A stretch of 13,102 bases of DNA from the NCBI GenBank assembly GCA_937894825.1, contig CALCQT010000129.1, positions 1 through 13,102 on the forward strand. Reading direction: 5' to 3'. Shown here one piece after another: positions 7,998-13,102 of this stretch. The notes under the pieces are model-generated. The model saw only the letters and a list, made by a program, of their open reading frames with translations, had not been told where the DNA came from and made no database searches. Origin of the DNA: an uncultured Anaerolineaceae bacterium. Lineage in GTDB: Bacteria; Chloroflexota; Anaerolineae; Anaerolineales; Anaerolineaceae. The position numbers and the translations under genes were made by a program. Position 1 is the first letter of the stretch. The number at the start of each line of letters is the position of its first letter.

Positions 7998-8813
7998 ATG
8001 GAAAAACTATTTTATGGAAGTGTTCTGTCCGATGGCGTGAAGCTTCATTATTCCCGGACCAGCCAGGGGTTTCCGCCCATGGTTTTACTGCATGGTTTGC
8101 TGGATAATGGCCTCTGTTTTGGGCGATTGGCTTATTCGCTTTATACCCAGTATGATGTCTTTCTCCCGGATGCGCGCGGTCATGGAAAGTCAGAAGCACC
8201 TGGAGGCGGATATGACCTGAAGACAATGGCTGGGGATGTCCGACAGCTTGTTGACGCACTTGGGATGGACACCCCAATTTTGTTGGGACATTCCATGGGC
8301 GCGGCAACGGCCGCAGAGTTCGCGGCGGAATATCCGCAATCTGTACGGGCGCTGATTCTGATTGATCCGCCCTGGGTTGAGCCGCATTTGCTTGGTCCCG
8401 ACCTGATTGAACAGCAGAAAGATAACTTCTTGCGGCGTATCCAAGCTTATCATTCTATGGGATTTTCTGAACTTGAATTAACTGTGAAAGCTGAACATCC
8501 GTCCTGGCATGAAGATGATCTGCGCAGTTGGGCGAAGGCGAAGACGCAGGTGAGAGAGGAAGTGGTAGCGGTTGTTCCGCACTTGACCGAAGGATGGCAG
8601 GAAATTGCGGAGAAAATCCGCTGTGATGTGCTTTTGTTAACTGCTGACCCTGAGAAGGGCGCTTTGATTTCCAGTGAGGTCGCCGCTTCGTTACAGAAAA
8701 ATCACCTCAATTGGACCATTGTGCGAATCCCGGATGCGGGACATAATGTCCAGCGGGAAGCTTTTGCACAGACAAAAGAACAAATTTTTGCTTTCCTGCG
8801 GAAAGTTGGATAA
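7998..8813 (+). CDS. Alpha/beta-fold hydrolase
   Basis: A 271-residue soluble serine hydrolase of the classic single-domain alpha/beta fold, with a helical cap between about residues 125 and 205. The triad is readable: Ser99 in the elbow GHSMGA, Asp217 in LLTADPEKG and His249 in AGHNVQ. The oxyanion segment is LLHGLLDNG (30-38), and PDARGHGKS (57-65) is the usual strand-4 loop. No signal peptide is present. Relatives include esterases, haloperoxidase-like proteins and C-C bond hydrolases, and the substrate cannot be assigned. It is not closely similar to the FrsA-like hydrolase elsewhere in the window. The SRAP gene starts eight bases after its stop, so the two are probably cotranscribed. Confidence 0.9.
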   Translation: MEKLFYGSVLSDGVKLHYSRTSQGFPPMVLLHGLLDNGLCFGRLAYSLYTQYDVFLPDARGHGKSEAPGGGYDLKTMAGDVRQLVDALGMDTPILLGHSMGAATAAEFAAEYPQSVRALILIDPPWVEPHLLGPDLIEQQKDNFLRRIQAYHSMGFSELELTVKAEHPSWHEDDLRSWAKAKTQVREEVVAVVPHLTEGWQEIAEKIRCDVLLLTADPEKGALISSEVAASLQKNHLNWTIVRIPDAGHNVQREAFAQTKEQIFAFLRKVG

Positions 8814-8821
8814 AACGCTTC

Positions 8822-9436
8822 ATGTGCGGCCGTTTTTCGATTGATCTGTCACCGAAAGTGATGCAGTTGGAATTGGATCTGGAAATGTTCCATCCGGAAG
8901 TGACCTTCCCGCCAGCTTATTACCCCTCATCGGCAATTCCGGTCGTGATCGACGCTCAGCGCAGAAATGTTGAGTTTTTCTATTGGGGGCTGATCCCGCC
9001 TTGGGCCAAAGATGTCAGTATTGGCCGCCGGATGTTTAATGCGCGATCGGAAACATTGCTGGAAAAGCCTTCGTTTAAAAATGCCTTCTTACGGCGCCGC
9101 TGTCTGATTCCCGCCACAGGGTACTATGAGTGGAAAACACTCGGAGAGCGAAAAGTGCCTTACTACTTTTCGCTCAATTCCACAAAAGCTTTCTTTTTTG
9201 CCGGCCTCTGGGAGTATTGGATGGATGCAGCCGGGAATGAAGTATACTCTGCCGCTATCATCACCTGCGCGGCCAATATGCTCGTGGCGCAGTATCATGA
9301 CCGGATGCCGGTGATTCTGGATCGTGACCACTGCTGGCAATGGATGGAAGATCGGCCGGCGGCTGAGTTGCAGCAGCTGCTGATGCCCTATGATCCGGAA
9401 GCGATGACTGTGCGGATGGCAACAACAGCGAAATGA
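8822..9436 (+). CDS. SRAP domain protein (HMCES/YedK-type abasic-site shield), short C-terminus
   Basis: A 204-residue SOS-response-associated peptidase family protein. In E. coli YedK and human HMCES, Cys2 forms a covalent thiazolidine link with abasic sites in single-stranded DNA after removal of Met1. Here Cys2 (MCGRF) is present, with Asn73 (NARSET), Glu103 (TGYYEW) and His159 (QYHDRMPVIL), matching the family's active-site residues. The frame ends early at TAMTVRMATTAK-like residues (EAMTVRMATTAK), before the usual VNxxxNDxPxxI tail. Shifting frame by one at about 9424 reads NSEMTDDNQSSI, which resembles that tail, so a small indel may have removed about 20 residues. The catalytic core is intact. 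With nfo in the window, this is a second protein acting on abasic DNA, though the two are far apart and not one operon. Confidence 0.92.
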   Translation: MCGRFSIDLSPKVMQLELDLEMFHPEVTFPPAYYPSSAIPVVIDAQRRNVEFFYWGLIPPWAKDVSIGRRMFNARSETLLEKPSFKNAFLRRRCLIPATGYYEWKTLGERKVPYYFSLNSTKAFFFAGLWEYWMDAAGNEVYSAAIITCAANMLVAQYHDRMPVILDRDHCWQWMEDRPAAELQQLLMPYDPEAMTVRMATTAK

Positions 9437-9485
9437 CGGACGATAACCAATCATCCATTTTTATACATTGCAGGAATTACAATAT

Positions 9486-9511
9486 GGGTATTACCAGAGA
9501 ATAGAATACCC
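9486..9511. repeat. Inverted repeat GGGTATT-N12-AATACCC upstream of the MFS gene
   Basis: Perfect 7-bp arms (9486-9492 and 9505-9511) lie 32 bases before the MFS start codon. A TACAAT at 9478-9483 just upstream could be a -10 box without a good -35, which would put the repeat at the start of the transcript, a typical repressor site. Local regulators of drug exporters often bind such palindromes, but no regulator gene adjoins this one. Confidence 0.4.
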
Positions 9512-9543
9512 AAACCATGAATTTTTACTGAGGGAGGAAAGAG

Positions 9544-10386
9544 ATGGAAAGTACGGATGTACGGTTGTCTCAAAATTTACCCTTTAAAAAACTTTTATCA
9601 ATAGAGCTTTTTTCTAAATTTGCGGATGCAATGGATAATGTGATTATCACGCTGCTGGTCATTCAATTGACCGGATCCAGTCTGAGCACCGGTCTATTGC
9701 TCGCAATCACTACGATCCCAGGTGTGATTTTTTCAGTTATCGGCGGCGCAATTGCAGATATAGGGGCGAAAAAAACAATTTTATTCCTTATGACTGCCCT
9801 GCAAGCGATCATGCTCCTTTTTCTTGCGTTTCTTGTAAAGATTGGATCGATCAATTTCGCCTTGCTCTGCATAATTCTCTTCATTCTTGAGAGTTTTTCC
9901 CGTTTTTATTCCCCCGCGTTTACCGCTTTAACGGTAAGCGTAGTACCAAAAGGAAGATATAAACAAGCGGTTTCTCTGCTGACGACTGCGGGGTCTTTCG
10001 TTCAAATGATTGGCAGTGCCGTCTGTGTCCCATTGGTCACTTTTTTAGGGTATGTACCTGCGCTTGTTACAAACGCAGCCAGTTATACCTGTTCATCATT
10101 TCTCTCAATCACAATGCGTGATAAACACGAGCCAGAGAAGCAACGGGATGCGGAATCAAGATTAGGGATTCAGAAATTTTGGAATACGATCGTTGCCGGA
10201 TTTCGATATACGATAAATCATTCCGTAATCATGACGATGATTACTTGTGTGAGCCTGCTGAATTTTGTTTTGGCCTGGTTTGACGTGGCGTTACCTTTCC
10301 TGTTAACCGATTTTATCGGCGTTCCTGTTGAATACCTCGGCTATCTTAAATCTGCTTCTACCCTGATACTGTTGCAGGTGCCATAA
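9544..10386 (+). pseudogene. Truncated, frameshifted MFS exporter (DHA3/EntS-like)
   Basis: The 280-residue open frame is the N-terminal two thirds of a 12-helix major facilitator of the DHA3 drug/siderophore exporter type; intact members are about 400 residues or more. Helices are visible at about residues 27-45, 49-69, 78-97, 103-122, 146-170 and 232-254, with the MFS loop GGAIADIGAKKT (about 66-77). The frame closes with KSASTLILLQVP. A one-base shift near 10361-10365 continues as DTVAGAIIIIVAMLSTKK, a plausible next helix, but that frame runs straight into the terminator and stops at 10448. So there is both a frameshift and loss of the last four or so helices. The ATG is well placed after GGGAGG. 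Transport function is most likely lost. An assembly error is an alternative. Confidence 0.75.
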
Positions 10387-10403
10387 TTATCATTGTGGCA
10401 ATG

Positions 10404-10451
10404 TTATCAACAAAAAAAGCAGCCCATTTAGGCTGCTTTTTTTGTTGATAA
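10404..10451. terminator. Bidirectional intrinsic terminator between the MFS remnant and leuS
   Basis: The two 21-base arms, 10404-10424 and 10431-10451, are exact reverse complements around the loop CATTTA. The core GCAGCC/GGCTGC is flanked by A7 on one side and T7 on the other, so a GC-rich hairpin followed by a U-run is formed on both strands. It serves leuS (stop ten bases away) on the minus strand and whatever remains of the exporter transcript on the plus strand. Confidence 0.93.
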
Positions 10452-10460
10452 TAATCTTCG

Positions 10461-12920
10461 TTATAAAACGATATTGATCAGTTTTTTCGGGACGACAACC
10501 ACTTTTTGTGGTTTTTTCCCGTCCAGAATCCCGAGAACGGCCTTGCTGCTTAATGCGGCTGTTTTGGCGTCTTCCGTGGAAGTGTCGGCCGGCAGGGTGA
10601 TCCGGTCCCGCAGTTTGCCGTTAACCTGAACCACGTACGTGACTTCATCCTCGCGAGCTGCTTCTTCATCCATCTCCGGCCAGGACTGGGTATGGATCGA
10701 GTACGGTTTGCCCAACTGCGCCCAAAGCTCTTCCGCGATGTGCGGCGTCACCGGCGCCATCATACGCAGGTAGACATCGACCGCCTCATTCCACTCAGCC
10801 GTGCCCCAGGCGCCGGCTTGTTTGGCCTTTGTGAGTTCGTTCAGTAGTTCCATCAGTCCGGAGATGACCGTATTAAACTGGAAGGTATCCAAATCCCGTC
10901 CGACAGACCGCAGGGTCTGGTACAGTTTTCGCCGCAAAGCGCGCAGTGTCTCAGCGCTGGCTGACTTTGGCTTATCGCCGGGTTCCAGGAATGTGCTCCA
11001 AACCCTGCGCACCCAGCGAGACGAGCCTTCGATCCCGGAACTGTTCCAGGGTGCGCCCATTTCCCAGCGCGCGAAGAACATCAAATAGGCACGAACGGTG
11101 TCGGCGCCGTACTGAACAACCAATTTATCCGGATCGACGACATTGCCGCGGCTTTTGGACATTTTCTCATTATCTTCGCCGAGAACGATGCCCTGATTGC
11201 GCAGTTTGACCATGGCTTCTTTGCCCTTCATGATCCCCATATCACGGCCGGCTTTATGGAAAAAGCGGGTGTAGATCAGGTGCATCGTGGCGTGTTCGAT
11301 GCCGCCGGTATAAATATCGACCGGCATCCAATAATCATATTCTTTCTGATCGAACGGCCAGGTCGGGAAATAAGGGCTCAGATAACCCAGGTGATACCAA
11401 CTGGAACACATAAAGGTGTCCATGGTGTCCGTCTCCCGTTCGGCATCCGCGCCGCAGACCGGGCATTTGACATGTTTCCAGGTCGGGTGCAGTTTGAGCG
11501 GGCTTTCCCCGGTCGGCTTCCATTCGATGTCGTCCGGCAATTTGACCGGCAGCTCGTTTTCCGGGACGGGCACGACGCCGCAATGCGGACAATAAATCAT
11601 CGGAATCGGCGTTCCCCAGTAGCGCTGCCGTGAGATCAGCCAGTCGCGCAGCCGGTAATTGATGGTCCGATGCCCGATTTTCTGTTCTTCCAGCCAGGTG
11701 ACGACTTTGTTGAAAGCTTCGTCGCCCGGGGTGCCGGTCAGATGATCCGAGTTGACCACTTTGCCGTGCGCAGGCACAGCTTCTGTCATGGTGTTGCCGT
11801 CCAGCGGCTCCATGTCGTCCGGCTGGACAACCACAATCACATCCAGCCCGAATTTTCGCGCGAATTCAAAGTCACGCTGATCATGCGCCGGTACGGCCAT
11901 GATTGCGCCCGTGCCGTAACCCATCAGGACATAATCGGCGATCCAGATCGGGATGCGGGCCTGATTGACCGGGTTGATGGCGTAAGAACCGCTGAATACG
12001 CCGGTTTTTTCACGGTCGGCGGATTCACGCTGAATATCGGTCTGCCGGGTGGCCTGCTCAACGTAGGCGTTGACGGCAGCGGCGGTTTCCGGTTTGGTCA
12101 GTTTCGCGACCAGCGGATGTTCCGGTGCGATGACCATGAAGGTCGCTCCCCACAGCGTGTCGGGGCGAGTGGTGAAGACCTCCATCGGGTCGCCATATTC
12201 AGTCTTGAATGTGACGGAGGCGCCTTCGGAACGGCCAATCCAGTTCGTTTGCAGTGTCTGAACGCGTTCCGGCCAATCCATTTCAGAGAAATCCAGTAAT
12301 TCTTCCGCGTAATTGGTGGTGCGGAAATACCACTGGTTCAGGTCTTTTTTGATCACCGGCGTTCCGCAGCGTTCGCAATGCCGGTCGTCACCCCAGACCT
12401 GTTCGCGGGCCAGGGTGGTGTTGCAGTGCGGACACCAGTCCACCGGGGAGAATTTGCGGTAGGCCAGGTTGTGTTTGTAGAGTTGCAGAAAGAACCACTC
12501 GGTCCAGCGGTAGTATTCCGGCTTGGCGCTGATGATTTCGCGCCGCCAGTCAAACATGGCGCCCATTGATTTCAATTGATTCCGCATGTGGTCGATATTG
12601 GCGAAGGTCCATTTACTGGGATGGATGTTGTTCTTGATGGCCGCGTTTTCTGCAGGCAGCCCGAACGCGTCAAACCCCATCGGGAACATGACGTTATAGC
12701 CCTGCATACGTTTGAAGCGGGCATGCGCGTCCGGCGGGGTCATGGCGTACCAGTGGCCGATATGAAGGTTTCCGGAGGGGTAGGGCAGCATGGTGAGGAC
12801 GTAATATTTTTGTCTGTTGTGGTCGATGTTTGAGTCGTAAATTTTATCTTCGGCCCATTTTTGCTGCCATTTCTTTTCGATTTTTTGTGCATCGTAAATC
12901 GGAACGATCGTTTCACTCAT
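10461..12920 (-). CDS. leuS: Leucyl-tRNA synthetase
   Basis: A complete class I aminoacyl-tRNA synthetase of 819 residues, charging tRNA-Leu. The bacterial layout is present: the catalytic start LPYPSGNLHIGH with HIGH at 53-56, FPMGFDAFGLPAENAA, and a zinc-ribbon-like segment CPHCN...CERC (about 163-186). The CP1 editing domain follows with TTRPDTLWGAT and GYGTGAIMAVPAHDQRD, then RDWLISRQRYWGTPIP, a second cysteine cluster (CPHC...CPVC) and KMSKS at 586-590. The anticodon-binding helical domain and the C-terminal domain ending VVVPKKLINIVL complete it. Editing residues look normal, so mischarged tRNA should be cleared. GGAGG lies seven bases before the ATG. It is a single-gene transcription unit with its own promoter and a terminator ten bases past its stop. 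Confidence 0.98.
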   Translation of the reverse strand: MSETIVPIYDAQKIEKKWQQKWAEDKIYDSNIDHNRQKYYVLTMLPYPSGNLHIGHWYAMTPPDAHARFKRMQGYNVMFPMGFDAFGLPAENAAIKNNIHPSKWTFANIDHMRNQLKSMGAMFDWRREIISAKPEYYRWTEWFFLQLYKHNLAYRKFSPVDWCPHCNTTLAREQVWGDDRHCERCGTPVIKKDLNQWYFRTTNYAEELLDFSEMDWPERVQTLQTNWIGRSEGASVTFKTEYGDPMEVFTTRPDTLWGATFMVIAPEHPLVAKLTKPETAAAVNAYVEQATRQTDIQRESADREKTGVFSGSYAINPVNQARIPIWIADYVLMGYGTGAIMAVPAHDQRDFEFARKFGLDVIVVVQPDDMEPLDGNTMTEAVPAHGKVVNSDHLTGTPGDEAFNKVVTWLEEQKIGHRTINYRLRDWLISRQRYWGTPIPMIYCPHCGVVPVPENELPVKLPDDIEWKPTGESPLKLHPTWKHVKCPVCGADAERETDTMDTFMCSSWYHLGYLSPYFPTWPFDQKEYDYWMPVDIYTGGIEHATMHLIYTRFFHKAGRDMGIMKGKEAMVKLRNQGIVLGEDNEKMSKSRGNVVDPDKLVVQYGADTVRAYLMFFARWEMGAPWNSSGIEGSSRWVRRVWSTFLEPGDKPKSASAETLRALRRKLYQTLRSVGRDLDTFQFNTVISGLMELLNELTKAKQAGAWGTAEWNEAVDVYLRMMAPVTPHIAEELWAQLGKPYSIHTQSWPEMDEEAAREDEVTYVVQVNGKLRDRITLPADTSTEDAKTAALSSKAVLGILDGKKPQKVVVVPKKLINIVL

Positions 12921-12954
12921 TGGAAACCTCCGGGATAAAGAATAATTGATCAGG

Positions 12955-12983
12955 ATTATAAATCATATCAGACGCGAATCCAA
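12955..12983 (-). promoter_or_regulatory. Promoter of leuS
   Basis: On the minus strand a perfect TATAAT (12960-12955) is preceded, at 17 bases, by a weaker TTGGAT (12983-12978). The start of transcription would be near 12948, giving a leader of about 28 bases. That is too short for a T-box or leader-peptide attenuator, so leuS does not appear to be controlled that way here. Confidence 0.6.
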
Positions 12984-13005
12984 CCCGCAAGCTGAAACGA
13001 TGACC

Positions 13006-13034
13006 AAAAAACTTCACCCGATCCGGATGAAGTT
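13006..13034 (-). terminator. Intrinsic terminator of a gene beyond the right end
   Basis: On the minus strand arm 13034-13024 pairs with 13020-13010 (AACTTCA with TGAAGTT, one G-U, then CCG with CGG) around a 3-base loop, and runs into six Us (13011-13006). It lies upstream of the leuS promoter and so should end a minus-strand gene located off the window, insulating leuS from it. Confidence 0.75.
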
Positions 13035-13070
13035 CTTTGGCGCGTTACCGATTGTGACAAAATTTGTTTG

Positions 13071-13102
13071 AGATCGGAAGAGCACACGTCTGAACTCAGT
13101 CA
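13071..13102 (+). other. Illumina TruSeq adapter sequence left at contig end
   Basis: These last 32 bases, beginning AGATCGGAAGAGCACACGTC, match the standard 33-base TruSeq read-1 adapter except that the CC of the GAACTCCAGTCA end is a single C. This is library sequence, not genome. The genomic contig therefore ends at about 13070. Confidence 0.97.

Noticed and set aside
10801..12833. Plus-strand open frames opposite leuS, up to about 209 codons
   Set aside because: They are antisense shadows of a complete, highly conserved synthetase gene and show no recognisable protein family or ribosome sites.
12921..13070. T-box riboswitch or leader-peptide attenuator controlling leuS
   Set aside because: The only terminator-like hairpin (13006-13034) lies upstream of the likely leuS promoter, and the leader after that promoter is only about 28 bases. 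No T-box sequence or leucine-codon leader ORF was seen.

Overview
The window reads as a bacterial chromosomal contig end, most likely from an anaerobic Chloroflexota of the Anaerolineae type. That assignment is inferred from the look of the glycolytic proteins, LeuS and the PSP1/YvcK neighbourhood; no rRNA or other phylogenetic marker is present. Genes start on ATG or GTG with purine-rich Shine-Dalgarno sites, plus one apparently leaderless gene. The last 32 bases are not genomic: they match the Illumina TruSeq read-1 adapter with one base missing, so the genomic sequence stops at about 13070.

Left part, + strand (1-1224): the 3' part of a PSP1-domain (RicT/YaaT-like) gene whose stop codon abuts the start of nfo (endonuclease IV). 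Next comes an AT-richer two-gene cassette (about 1285-3071): a small GbsR/MarR-type winged-helix regulator and a FrsA-like alpha/beta hydrolase. A nearly identical 15-bp site, TAGTTCCGWACCAAA, lies just upstream of each of these two genes, in opposite orientations. This looks like a self-contained autoregulated unit and is the most interesting regulatory structure here. It ends near a perfect 20-bp inverted repeat at 3172-3220.

Central part, - strand (6725 down to 3259): yvcK (gluconeogenesis factor), gap (GAPDH) and pgk in that transcription order, a central carbon metabolism cluster. yvcK has a sigma70-like promoter placed so that the mRNA would be leaderless or nearly so. A strong intrinsic terminator lies between gap and pgk, so pgk probably depends on readthrough or on its own promoter.

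Right part, + strand (about 6968-10451): deoC (deoxyribose-phosphate aldolase) with an unusual acidic N-terminal extension of roughly 62 residues; an alpha/beta hydrolase with its own promoter overlapping an inverted repeat; an SRAP/HMCES-type abasic-site protein that appears to lack its C-terminal tail; and a broken DHA3-type MFS exporter that is frameshifted and ends in a bidirectional terminator. Convergent to this, leuS (- strand, 12920 down to 10461) is complete and has a recognisable promoter. Upstream of it is the terminator of a gene lying outside the window.

There is no CRISPR array, insertion sequence, tRNA or rRNA, and I see no convincing undescribed multi-gene system. The observations worth following up are the regulator/hydrolase cassette with its repeated operator, the DeoC extension, and the damaged 3' ends of the SRAP and MFS genes.
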